This document shows, piece after piece, positions 41,315-49,803 of a stretch of 64,000 nucleotides of DNA. The position numbers were made by a program, and so were the translations under genes. The notes beneath the pieces are model-generated. The model made no database searches. It was not told the origin of the DNA and saw only the letters and a program-made list of their open reading frames with translations. The DNA comes from Erysipelotrichaceae bacterium (GTDB lineage Bacteria; Bacillota_I; Bacilli_A; Erysipelotrichales; Erysipelotrichaceae): contig JAFTCJ010000007.1 of the NCBI GenBank assembly GCA_017454765.1, positions 1 through 64,000 on the forward strand, written 5' to 3'. Within the stretch, counting starts at the first letter, position 1. Every line of letters begins with the position of its first letter.

Positions 41315-42804
41315 ATATTGTTTACGGGTTCAAAGTCGATGACTCTGACTTTTGTGATGTAGTCGGCGATGATCTCGACGACATTGCGCTGTATATCTCT
41401 GATAGTCGGTGCATCTTTCAGCATCAGGAAGCCTCCGCCTCCCGCTGCCCGGTAATTGTTGATGCACAGAGTGAAGACATCGTCTTCTCTGATATCAGTG
41501 CCGTTTCGTGTCAGTTTAACGATCCTGTGACCGACCGGATTGGAGGCTTTGATCACGTACTCGACCCCGTCCAGCATGTCGTAGTTGTAGTGCAGGGGCG
41601 TCGGGAAGTCGTGATGTTTTTCAACGATGACCTTTCCGTTTTCGACATCCCAGAACTCAGCGCATTTTTCCAGATATTCTTTCAGGATCTTTCCCGTGAC
41701 TTTCTTGACGACCAGGGTATTAGGGAAGACATAGGTCGACACCAGATCGCGCATCGTGATCTGCTGCTTGAATCCTCTTGCGTGAAGAAACAGGGCATTG
41801 CCTGAGATGTCGGCGGCGCTGCAGTCCTCACAGACTTTGTTCAGGAAAGTGATGACCTGTGATTTGTGTAAACGGGCATCATCTTCATCGGCGATCCTGA
41901 GATCGATGGCTGTTTCACCTAGTGGCTGATCGAGCCATTTCAGGCATTCCGCTTCTTCCGCTTCCATATAGGAAAGGATCTTTTCATCGGCAATATCATC
42001 TACTTCCAGCAGCTGCGCCCTGATCCCGTTTTCGTCGATCTCCACCTGAGCGATCTGTCTGCCGTCGTGTGCCGGCTGGATGAAAACGGTGTTGTTCAGT
42101 TTTCCTTCCATCGGCCGGTGCTGGTGTCCGCAAAGCAGGACGTCGATGCCTTCGATCTCCGTGCACATGCGGTAGCCCTGATTTTCAGAGGTCTGGACTT
42201 CTGTCTCTTCACCGGTCCGGGCATCTTTCTCAAGTCCGCCGTGATAGACACCGATGATGTAGTCGGTCTTTTCTTTTTTCCTGATCTGTTCAACGATCTT
42301 CTTCGTACATTCAAAGGCGTCCGGAAATTCCATGTCCCTGATATTCTCTTCTTTTTCCCAGTGCGGGACAAAGTGCGTCGTGACACCGAAAAGAGCGATT
42401 CTTTTGCCGTCGATGTCCAGGATGCGGTATGGCTGGGAAAGCGGTTTTCCCTGATACAGGACATTGGCTGTGATGCAGGGCATCTTCAGCTTTCCGATGT
42501 GATCGAAAAGGACCTCTTCCCCGTAATTGAAGTCATGGTTGCCCAGATTATAGAAATCAAAGCCGGCCATGTTCATGAGCTGGGTAAAGGGATTTTCTTT
42601 GTTTCTGTTATTCTGAAAATGATAATAAGAAAGCGGCGATCCTTCCAAGACATCGCCGTTGTCGATCACGATCGTGTTGTTATCTCTCAATCTGCTGATC
42701 GTATGTACTGCTTTGGCCAGTCCGATCCTTTCTTCTTTTCCTGTCGCATAGCTGCAGGGAAAGATACAGGCATGGATATCGGAGGTCATCAGGATGCGGA
42801 TCAT
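41299..42804 (-). CDS. 5'-nucleotidase / 2',3'-cyclic phosphodiesterase family metallophosphatase
   Basis: The 501-residue protein has a calcineurin-like N-terminal domain (TSDIHACIFP, VIDNGDVLEGSPLSYY, NLGNHDFNYGEEVL, GVYHGGLEKD, CGHQHRP) and a 5'-nucleotidase C-terminal domain (TYVFPNTLVVKKVTGKILKEYLE, INNYRAAGGGGF). Such enzymes remove phosphate from nucleotides or cyclic nucleotides. Homologues are usually exported, but no signal peptide is seen here, so a cytoplasmic role is likely. It overlaps the upstream gene by ATGA. Confidence 0.85.
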   Translation of the reverse strand: MIRILMTSDIHACIFPCSYATGKEERIGLAKAVHTISRLRDNNTIVIDNGDVLEGSPLSYYHFQNNRNKENPFTQLMNMAGFDFYNLGNHDFNYGEEVLFDHIGKLKMPCITANVLYQGKPLSQPYRILDIDGKRIALFGVTTHFVPHWEKEENIRDMEFPDAFECTKKIVEQIRKKEKTDYIIGVYHGGLEKDARTGEETEVQTSENQGYRMCTEIEGIDVLLCGHQHRPMEGKLNNTVFIQPAHDGRQIAQVEIDENGIRAQLLEVDDIADEKILSYMEAEEAECLKWLDQPLGETAIDLRIADEDDARLHKSQVITFLNKVCEDCSAADISGNALFLHARGFKQQITMRDLVSTYVFPNTLVVKKVTGKILKEYLEKCAEFWDVENGKVIVEKHHDFPTPLHYNYDMLDGVEYVIKASNPVGHRIVKLTRNGTDIREDDVFTLCINNYRAAGGGGFLMLKDAPTIRDIQRNVVEIIADYITKVRVIDFEPVNNIKVEI

Positions 42805-43349
42805 TCTGCTTCCGTTTCTTCGAATACTTCGATGACTTTGCGCAGATAGAGCTTGCCGTCCATCTCGATCAGGTTTCTGCCTTTGCAGTTATTGAAGGTC
42901 GTGACGAGCTCTTTTCCGTTGATCTCGATAAGTCTGGCTTTGAACAGGAAATCCTTCCAGTCCGCATAGCCGTATTTTGGTTCGGCAAAGGAACGTGCAT
43001 GTTTCCAGTATCCTGCGCCGTAGATGTTCTTTCCGTTTTTTGTGTGAAGCGCCCAGTCGCAGTTATCGACGCCGCCGCCCCAGTGATCGGATCCTCTGGT
43101 GACCCCTTTCTTGGTGTACCAGTAGCAGCTGCCGCTGCCTGACACGAAATCCGGTTTCCGTTTGGGTCCTTCACATTCTTCGAATATGACGATAGTATTC
43201 TCGAAGAAATTGTCAGAGCTAGCTTCTCCGTCCTGGAGATCCGCATAGTATTTCTGAGCGGATTTGAAGTATTCTCCGCCTTTGCCGAAGATGATCTCTT
43301 CTTCGATGTTCTTTTCTTTAATACGTTTGATGAGTTCTTCCTGATTCAT
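42801..43349 (-). CDS. Hypothetical protein
   Basis: The 182-residue soluble protein is not recognised. The middle has a Gly/Trp/Lys-rich stretch (SGSGSCYWYTKKGVTRGSDHWGGGVDNCDWALHTKNGK) and a conserved-looking YGYADWKDFLFKA. It is translated just before the nucleotidase (4-bp overlap). A TATAAT box and GGAAGGA RBS precede it. A role in nucleotide or phosphate handling is only suggested by coupling. Confidence 0.6.
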   Translation of the reverse strand: MNQEELIKRIKEKNIEEEIIFGKGGEYFKSAQKYYADLQDGEASSDNFFENTIVIFEECEGPKRKPDFVSGSGSCYWYTKKGVTRGSDHWGGGVDNCDWALHTKNGKNIYGAGYWKHARSFAEPKYGYADWKDFLFKARLIEINGKELVTTFNNCKGRNLIEMDGKLYLRKVIEVFEETEAE

Positions 43350-43387
43350 GATATATTCCTTCCTTCGAATTAATTATAGAACACCTG

Positions 43388-43396
43388 TGATAGAAT
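43388..43396 (+). promoter_or_regulatory. Extended -10 box for a leaderless start
   Basis: TGATAGAAT (TGn plus TAGAAT, hexamer at 43391-43396) ends six bases before the ATG at 43403. No Shine-Dalgarno is present. It is back-to-back with the TATAAT of the minus-strand gene. Confidence 0.55.
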
Positions 43397-43402
43397 TGAA
43401 CC

Positions 43403-44173
43403 ATGAGTATCGATCCGAGATTTGATGATGTGCTGAATTTCCGCGATCTGGGCGGTCTGGAGAGCGAAGACGGAAGGAAAGTCCGATATGGCTTCTTTTA
43501 CAGAGGGGCAGGACTCGCTTATTTTAATGAGGAAGAACTGAAGGAATTCAAAAAGCTGAAGGTGAAGACGATCATGGATCTCAGGAGCCTTTATGAGATA
43601 AGGACGATACCTGATCCTGTGATCGAAGGTGCTTCCTATATCCAGCACAACGGTCTGGTCGTAAGAGGCAGCGAAGACATCGACTGGTCTCCCGCCGGCA
43701 TGCGCAAAATCGGCGGAGCGGCTCAAAAGCAGCTGGAACAGATCAGAGGCTACTACCGGACGATCGCTTTTGACAATGAGGCTTTCAGGATCATGCTGAA
43801 GAAGATATGGGAAAGACATGTTCCGATCTATTTCCACTGCATGACCGGCAAGGACAGGACGGGCGTGGGAGCCATGGTCATCCTGCTGACGTTGGGTGTG
43901 AAAAATGAAGAGATCCGAAAGGATTATCTTCTGAGCAACCTCTATCGGAAGGAAGTTCTGGAAGAAAGCCTCGCACAGGTCGAAGAGGAGGCGAAGGATC
44001 ATCCCGAACTGAAGCAGCTGATCACGATACAGGACGGCGTGGCGGAAGAGACCTATGATACGGTCATGGATTCGATCTTGCACAGATACGGAAACTTTGA
44101 TGCCTATCTGGAAAAAGAATACGGTTTAGACAAAGAAAAGCGGCGGAAACTGAGAGATTTCTATCTGGAATAG
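43403..44173 (+). CDS. Tyrosine/serine protein phosphatase (Y_phosphatase3 family)
   Basis: The 256-residue protein starts NFRDLGG, the marker of this phosphatase group. The catalytic loop HCMTGKDRTGV holds nucleophile C146 and Arg 152, in the HCxxGKDRTG form typical of bacterial lipid or protein tyrosine phosphatases. It would remove phosphate from phosphotyrosine, phosphoserine or phosphoinositide-like groups in the cytoplasm. Own terminator follows. Confidence 0.9.
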   Translation: MSIDPRFDDVLNFRDLGGLESEDGRKVRYGFFYRGAGLAYFNEEELKEFKKLKVKTIMDLRSLYEIRTIPDPVIEGASYIQHNGLVVRGSEDIDWSPAGMRKIGGAAQKQLEQIRGYYRTIAFDNEAFRIMLKKIWERHVPIYFHCMTGKDRTGVGAMVILLTLGVKNEEIRKDYLLSNLYRKEVLEESLAQVEEEAKDHPELKQLITIQDGVAEETYDTVMDSILHRYGNFDAYLEKEYGLDKEKRRKLRDFYLE

Positions 44174-44203
44174 GGCTTTCAGACAGGGCTTGTCATGCGT
44201 ATG

Positions 44204-44237
44204 AAATCATCCTGAAAAAAAGAGGATGATTTTTTTG
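44204..44237 (+). terminator. Rho-independent terminator
   Basis: AAATCATCCT and AGGATGATTT pair around an A-rich loop, followed by T residues. Confidence 0.85.
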
Positions 44238-44280
44238 TTTTTTAGTCGTTATTCTGCTGAAAGAGTATGCGTTTTTGGAT

Positions 44281-44286
44281 TATAAT
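44281..44286 (+). promoter_or_regulatory. TATAAT -10 box of the sugar-type ABC operon
   Basis: TATAAT lies 43 nt before the ATG at 44330, and AAAAAGGAG gives a normal RBS. The -35 region is poor, so an activator may be needed. Confidence 0.5.
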
Positions 44287-44329
44287 AGGTATGTAAATCT
44301 GCTTAGATTTATAGAAAAAGGAGAAGAAA

Positions 44330-45604
44330 ATGAAAAAACTATTCAAGATTCTTGTCACTCTGTTAGTTGCCGTTTCTTTAGTAGCTTGCTCAGGCGGCAA
44401 ATCAGGTGGCGGCGAAGAAGCTTCAGGTCCCGCTGAAGTCATGATCTGGCACACTCTGACTGACCATGATGAAGAGATGCTTCAGGAAATCGTTGATGCA
44501 TTCAACGCTGAAAACGAAGGTGTCTACCATGTCACTCAGGAAACTCAGCCTCTGGATGGCTTCAATGCAAAGGTTTATGAAGCTGTTACCAACGGCGTAG
44601 GCCCGAACCTCGTATGGCTGTTCCCGAGCACTGCTCAGGATTACATTGACGAAGGTCTGGCTCTGGATTACTCCAAATACTTCACAGATGCCGATTACAA
44701 AGATCGTGTAGCTGAAGGTGTTTATGCCGCTTCTACTGACTACGCTGACGGCGGTCTGCATGCAGTCGTATGCACACTGACTGGCCCGATCGTATTCTAC
44801 AACAAGGAATTACTGGAAAAGTACAATCTGGAAATCCCCGAGACTTGGGATGACCTGCTCGCAGCATGCAAGGCTGTCGTTGACGGCGAAAAGGCTGAAG
44901 GCAGAGACATCATGGGCTTCGGACCGGATGACTATGTAACTATGTCTGTTATCGTTATGGAACAGCTGGGTCTGGACTACATCGCTGATGACAACACTGT
45001 TCCGAACTGGACTGATCAGAAGTTCATCGATTGGCTCAACTGGTGGAAAGAAGCCGAAGATTCAGGTTACTTCATGCTGAAGGATCCTGAGGGCTACCAC
45101 TCTGGTCCTTACGGCAACCAGCAGTATTTCTGCTACATGGGCTCTTCTGCAGGTATGAACTATATCACTCCGAACGGCTTCACCATCGTAACCGGACCGG
45201 TTCCGCAGGTTGAAGGCGGCAAGCAGTACACAGAAATCACTACCCGTGCTATGGTCGGTTTCGCTAAGGAAAACGAAGCTGAAAATGCCGGTGCAGCTGA
45301 ATTCGTAAAATTCTTCACGAAGGCTGAAAACAACCTTCCGTTCTGCCAGAAGTACTCTGCTTCTACTCCGTTCTCCGATGTAGCATCTTCTGATGTTTAC
45401 AAGGATTACTTCAACAGCAGCGTTGCTCAGCAGGCATTCTCAATTCTGCTTCCTGTTTCCGGAACCCGTAAGTCCGTCAAGGGCAGCGGCTCCGCTGACG
45501 AAGCTCTGAAGGCTGCTGTCGGCAGCATCATCATCGATGGCGCTGATCCGGCTGAGACAATGGCAGCTGCTCAGGCTACTGCAAACGCAGCTTTAGCAGA
45601 CTAA
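44330..45604 (+). CDS. Carbohydrate- or glycerophosphate-type ABC transporter substrate-binding lipoprotein
   Basis: The 424-residue lipoprotein (lipobox LVAC, C20) has the SBP_bac_1 fold of UgpB-like binding proteins: EVMIWHTLTDHDEEMLQEIVDAFNAEN near residue 36, GVGPNLVWLFPSTAQDYIDEGLALDYSKYF and IVFYNKELLEKYNLEIPETWDDLLAACK. It binds a solute outside the cell for the permeases at 48011 and 48909. Its ligand could be a glycerophosphodiester or phosphosugar, because a phosphodiesterase gene follows. Codon bias is that of a highly expressed gene. Confidence 0.88.
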   Translation: MKKLFKILVTLLVAVSLVACSGGKSGGGEEASGPAEVMIWHTLTDHDEEMLQEIVDAFNAENEGVYHVTQETQPLDGFNAKVYEAVTNGVGPNLVWLFPSTAQDYIDEGLALDYSKYFTDADYKDRVAEGVYAASTDYADGGLHAVVCTLTGPIVFYNKELLEKYNLEIPETWDDLLAACKAVVDGEKAEGRDIMGFGPDDYVTMSVIVMEQLGLDYIADDNTVPNWTDQKFIDWLNWWKEAEDSGYFMLKDPEGYHSGPYGNQQYFCYMGSSAGMNYITPNGFTIVTGPVPQVEGGKQYTEITTRAMVGFAKENEAENAGAAEFVKFFTKAENNLPFCQKYSASTPFSDVASSDVYKDYFNSSVAQQAFSILLPVSGTRKSVKGSGSADEALKAAVGSIIIDGADPAETMAAAQATANAALAD

Positions 45605-45624
45605 TTATCTCTTAGGAGAAAAAA

Positions 45625-46923
45625 ATGACAAGGAATAAACTGTTTGTATTCATGCTCGATGCGCTCTGCACATCGGATATTGAACTGATGAAGGAGATGA
45701 CCAATTTCAAATGGATGTTTGAAAAAGGCTCCTGTATCAGGCACGTCGAGCCTGTCTATCCCAGTTTTACCTATCCTTGTCACGTATCGATCATTACAGG
45801 GAACACCGTGAAACATCACGGTGTTCCTCATAATGCGATACTGGAGGTCGAGAACGCCGACGCTCCGTGGTATAACCAGAGTGCAGATGTGAAATGTCCA
45901 ACGATCTTTGACTATGCCAAAGAGGCTGGATATCTGACATGTTCACTCAGCTGGCCGGTATCGGGGAAGGCCGATATCGACCTGAATATGCCGATGATCG
46001 TACCGATCAATTACATGGGGGATGATCCCGGTCAGTTTTTGTGGGGCAATGCTTCCGAGGAACTGATGGAGAGATATTACTGGAAATACGGCCGTCACCT
46101 GATGGGGAAGGACCGTTCTCTGGATCTTTTTACGATGGCGCTGGCTCCCGATATCATCAGGGACTATCATCAGCCGGATGTGATGTTCGTCAAGATGTGC
46201 GATCTTGACAGCGCCAGACATGCCAACGGAGTCTATTCCAAAGAGGCTGAGGATCAGTTAAGAAAACATGATCATGAATTCGGTGTGCTGCTTGAAAGCA
46301 TCCGCAGATACGGTGATTTCGATCATACGGATTTTGTCATTATGGGAGACCACGGCCAGCAGGACATCACCATGAACATGAATCTCAATATCCTCTTAAG
46401 GGATGCCGAATTCATCCGGACGGATGAAAACGGAAAACTGATCGATTATGATGCCTACTGTCATTCCGTATCGCTGTCTGCCTGGGTCAGGCTGAAGAAT
46501 CCGGATGATGATGCGATGAGGGAAAAGGTCTATGATTTCCTCAAGTGTCTGAGGGATGATCCGAAATACAACATCGGCTATCTGTATACCAAACAGGAAG
46601 CCGACGAACTCTTCGGACTGACAGGACCTTTGGATTTCGTTGTCGAAGGAAGAGAACCGATGTCCTTCTCAACGACACTGGCAGGAAAGGATCCCTTTGA
46701 GAAATACCTGGGTCCGGGCCAGTATCATTCCAAGGCCAGCCACGGACATCTGCCCTGGAGAGACGAGACGACGACTTTCATTGCGGCAGGTCCCGATGTG
46801 GCGGAAAACGTCATCATTGAGCGCGGTCTGATGATCGATGAAGCCCCGACCATGGCAGCGATGCTGGGACTGGAAATGAAGAATACCGACGGCAAAGTCG
46901 TCGAAGAACTGATCAGAAAATAG
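45625..46923 (+). CDS. Alkaline-phosphatase-superfamily nucleotide pyrophosphatase/phosphodiesterase
   Basis: The 432-residue enzyme shows the two-metal site of NPP-type phosphodiesterases: D12 (FMLDALC), nucleophile T49 (YPSFTYPCHVSIITGN), D193 and H199 (CDLDSARHANG), D242-H243 (MGDHGQQDI) and H373/H375 (SHGHLPW). It would hydrolyse a phosphodiester or pyrophosphate. No signal peptide is seen, unlike most homologues, so it probably works on an imported solute inside the cell. It lies between the binding protein and ATPase genes in one operon. Confidence 0.88.
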   Translation: MTRNKLFVFMLDALCTSDIELMKEMTNFKWMFEKGSCIRHVEPVYPSFTYPCHVSIITGNTVKHHGVPHNAILEVENADAPWYNQSADVKCPTIFDYAKEAGYLTCSLSWPVSGKADIDLNMPMIVPINYMGDDPGQFLWGNASEELMERYYWKYGRHLMGKDRSLDLFTMALAPDIIRDYHQPDVMFVKMCDLDSARHANGVYSKEAEDQLRKHDHEFGVLLESIRRYGDFDHTDFVIMGDHGQQDITMNMNLNILLRDAEFIRTDENGKLIDYDAYCHSVSLSAWVRLKNPDDDAMREKVYDFLKCLRDDPKYNIGYLYTKQEADELFGLTGPLDFVVEGREPMSFSTTLAGKDPFEKYLGPGQYHSKASHGHLPWRDETTTFIAAGPDVAENVIIERGLMIDEAPTMAAMLGLEMKNTDGKVVEELIRK

Positions 46924-46958
46924 TCAATTTCAATTGTTGATATATAAGGAGGAAGACA

Positions 46959-48014
46959 ATGAAAATACGCCTGGAGAATATCGTCAAACGGTTTGACGAT
47001 AATACAGCAGTAAACAACTTTTCTGCTGACATCGAATCAGGAGAACTGGTGACGCTGCTGGGCCCGTCGGGATGCGGAAAGAGCACGATGCTGAACATGC
47101 TGTCGGGTATTCTTTATCCGACCGAGGGAAAGATCTACTTTGATGACGATGACGTCACCTACATGTCCCCGGAAAAGAGAGGTATCGGTCTGGTGTTCCA
47201 GAACTATGCTCTGTATCCGCACATGACAGTATTGGAAAACATCTGTTTCCCTCTGGAGATCAAGAAGGTCCCGAAAGCTGAGAGGATCGAAAGAGCCAAG
47301 AAGATGGCTGAACTGGTCCATGTCGAGACGATGCTCAACAGGAAGCCGGGACAGCTCTCCGGCGGTCAGCAGCAGCGTGTTGCCATCGCCAGAGCCCTGG
47401 TCAAGGAACCCCGTCTGCTTCTGCTGGATGAGCCTTTGTCCAACCTGGATGCCCGTCTGCGTATCGAGATGAGAGAAGAGATCAGACGTATCCAGCTGGA
47501 GACCGGCGTTACGACGATCTTCGTCACGCACGACCAGGAAGAGGCCATGTCGATCTCAGATCACATCATCCTGATGAAACTCGGTGTCCTGCAGCAGTAT
47601 GACAAGCCGCAGTATCTTTATGATCAGCCGGCCAACTGTTTCGTTGCCGACTTCTTAGGCAACCCGCCGATCAACAAGGTCGAAGGCATTGTCAAAGGCG
47701 GCAAGGTCTGGCTGGACAACGGAGAGACCGATTCGACCGTCGCTGTCAAAGATGTAGCGGACGGCACAAAAGTCTATCTCTCATTCAGAGCTGAGAGCGT
47801 CATCCTTGATGACAAGTCTCCTTTGAAGGCAAAAGTCGTCATGACTTCCGTCATGGGCAAGGAGATCATCACATCCTTCGTGCTCGGCGGCAAGGAAGTC
47901 CGTGGCTACATGAACTCCGATGTCGAACTGGTCAGAGACCAGGAGATCGGCATCCGTTTCAAGAAGACCGGTGTCTTTGTGTTTGATTACGAAAGCGGAG
48001 AGCGTTACTTATGA
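46959..48014 (+). CDS. ABC transporter ATPase, UgpC/MsmK type
   Basis: This 351-residue ATPase has Walker A GPSGCGKST (about 35-43), signature LSGGQQQRVAIARAL (near 133) and Walker B LLLDEPLSNLDARLR. The C-terminal TOBE-like domain (beyond 240) matches importers of sugars or glycerol phosphate. Having its own ATPase in the operon is normal for Ugp-like systems. The stop overlaps the next gene by ATGA. Confidence 0.92.
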   Translation: MKIRLENIVKRFDDNTAVNNFSADIESGELVTLLGPSGCGKSTMLNMLSGILYPTEGKIYFDDDDVTYMSPEKRGIGLVFQNYALYPHMTVLENICFPLEIKKVPKAERIERAKKMAELVHVETMLNRKPGQLSGGQQQRVAIARALVKEPRLLLLDEPLSNLDARLRIEMREEIRRIQLETGVTTIFVTHDQEEAMSISDHIILMKLGVLQQYDKPQYLYDQPANCFVADFLGNPPINKVEGIVKGGKVWLDNGETDSTVAVKDVADGTKVYLSFRAESVILDDKSPLKAKVVMTSVMGKEIITSFVLGGKEVRGYMNSDVELVRDQEIGIRFKKTGVFVFDYESGERYL

Positions 48015-48949
48015 TAAAGAGACCTTTTTATGAAAGGATAAAGCCGTTACTGTATCTGCTCCCGTTCATCATTTCGGTGACGTTGTTTACGCTGTATCCG
48101 ATCGTAAACGTCATCAGAATGTCGTTCCTGGAGGGATACAAGTATCTGACCGGTGAATATACCGGGGTCGGCTTCGGAAACTATCAGAAGGTTTTCGCCG
48201 ATCCTTATTTCCGGCAGGCTTTATCGAATACATTCAAATACGTGCTGATCGTCGTTCCGATTTCGACGGTCATTGCTGTCGTGCTGGCAAACCTGCTCAA
48301 CCAGAAGATCAGATTCCAGTCCTTCTTCCAGACGGCTTACTTCTTGCCGATGGTCACATCATCGCTGGCTGTCGGTCTTGCCTGGAGATTCATGTTCAAC
48401 GACAAGGTCGGTATCTTAAACTATGTCATGAACCTGATGCATATGGATTCGATCCCCTTCCTGGGCAAATCCGCAGGTAACTTCCTGGCGGTCGCGATCT
48501 TCGGTATCTGGTCCATCCTGCCCAATACCATCATCCTGCTGCTGTCAGGCTTACAGAATATCGATCCGCTGTATTACACGGCTGCCAAGGTCGACGGTGC
48601 CAAGACGCTGAGGATCTTCTTCAGGATCACAGTTCCTCTGCTGGCTCCGACGATCATGCTGGTGGTCATCATCAACTCCATATCAACATTCAAGATGTAC
48701 CATGAACTCTTCCCGCTCTTCGGCGGTCCGGGCGTTGCCTACAACCTGTTCACGGTCGTCTACTATATCTATTATGAATTCCGTGTCCTGACACCTCCGA
48801 AATACGGACTGGCAGCGGCAGCAGCCGTATTGCTGCTGATCACGGTCTTCATATTCACAATGCTGCAGCGTGCTGTTCAGGCATGGTCAAGAAAGGAGAG
48901 AGGCGAAGATGTCAAACAAGTCAAGAGACACAGAGATGCACTCAGATAG
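48011..48949 (+). CDS. ABC importer permease, UgpA/MalF type
   Basis: The 312-residue membrane protein has six main helices (first: LLYLLPFIISVTLFTLYPIVNVI). The EAA loop is YYTAAKVDGAKTLRIFFRITVPLLAP near residue 193, typical of UgpA/MalF/LacF permeases. It forms the channel with the protein encoded next, whose start lies inside this gene. Confidence 0.92.
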   Translation: MIKRPFYERIKPLLYLLPFIISVTLFTLYPIVNVIRMSFLEGYKYLTGEYTGVGFGNYQKVFADPYFRQALSNTFKYVLIVVPISTVIAVVLANLLNQKIRFQSFFQTAYFLPMVTSSLAVGLAWRFMFNDKVGILNYVMNLMHMDSIPFLGKSAGNFLAVAIFGIWSILPNTIILLLSGLQNIDPLYYTAAKVDGAKTLRIFFRITVPLLAPTIMLVVIINSISTFKMYHELFPLFGGPGVAYNLFTVVYYIYYEFRVLTPPKYGLAAAAAVLLLITVFIFTMLQRAVQAWSRKERGEDVKQVKRHRDALR

Positions 48950-49787
48950 TCATCCTGCCAGAGAACCCGTTTCCTTCGGACGTATTGCGATGTATATCGT
49001 GCTGTTCATCGGCGCACTGATCATGATCTTCCCTTTCTACTGGATGATCACCGGTGCATTCAAGACAAAGACTGAGGTCAACCTGATTCCTCCGACTCTG
49101 ATCCCGCAGAATCCGTTCAATCTGGAAAACTTCATCTATGCCTTCAAGACCGCTCCGTTTGCGATCTATTTCCGCAACTCGCTGATCGCGCTGGTCGGCT
49201 GTATCGTGACCTGTTCCTTCACCACGATCCTGGCGGCTTACGCTTTCTCCAGACTGCGTTTCCCGGGCAGAGAAGTGATCTTCTCGCTGCTGCTGTCACT
49301 GATGATGGTCCCTTATGAGATGATCATCATCACCAACTACCGTACGATCGTCAGCTGGAAACTGCATAATACACTGTGGGCACTGATCTTGCCGTTCATG
49401 TCCAGTATCTTCTACACCTACATCCTGAAGGGCTTCTTCGATTCGGTGCCTGAGTCACTGTATCAGGCCGCCAAGGTCGACGGCTGCTCTGACTGGAAGT
49501 ATCTGTGGAGGGTCATGGTCCCGATGGCAAAATCCTCACTGGCTACGATCATCCTTCTGAATGCGATCGCGACCTGGAACTCCTTCCTGTGGCCGATGAT
49601 CGCCACCAACTCCAAGGAAGTCCGTACGCTCCCGTTCGGTCTGTATGCCTTCATGACCGAAGGCGGCCAGCGAAACGAGAGGATGATGGCTGCTTCCACG
49701 ATCGTCGTCATTCCGATGATCATCATGTTCCTGTTTGCGCGTAAGTATATCATTTCCGGTATGTCACGCGGCGGTATCAAGGGTTAA
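48909..49787 (+). CDS. ABC importer permease, UgpE/MalG type
   Basis: This 292-residue permease has six helices; the EAA loop is LYQAAKVDGCSDWKYLWRVMVPMAK near residue 182. The start at 48909 follows GGAGAGAGGCG and overlaps the upstream permease by 41 bp; the ATG at 48936 is the alternative. The hydrophilic N-terminus (about 30 residues) precedes the first helix. Confidence 0.9.
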   Translation: MSNKSRDTEMHSDSHPAREPVSFGRIAMYIVLFIGALIMIFPFYWMITGAFKTKTEVNLIPPTLIPQNPFNLENFIYAFKTAPFAIYFRNSLIALVGCIVTCSFTTILAAYAFSRLRFPGREVIFSLLLSLMMVPYEMIIITNYRTIVSWKLHNTLWALILPFMSSIFYTYILKGFFDSVPESLYQAAKVDGCSDWKYLWRVMVPMAKSSLATIILLNAIATWNSFLWPMIATNSKEVRTLPFGLYAFMTEGGQRNERMMAASTIVVIPMIIMFLFARKYIISGMSRGGIKG

Positions 49788-49803
49788 TATAGCGAGGTAA
49801 AAA

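Noticed and set aside
44204..44330. Possible riboswitch in the leader of the sugar-type ABC operon
   Set aside because: The leader after the TATAAT at 44281 is only about 40 nt, too short for a known aptamer, and shows no conserved motif. The upstream hairpin is the terminator of the phosphatase gene.
48870..48909. Start of the second permease at 48870
   Set aside because: The upstream start has no RBS and would give an untypical extra 13 residues from another frame of the previous gene; 48909 follows a purine-rich RBS.
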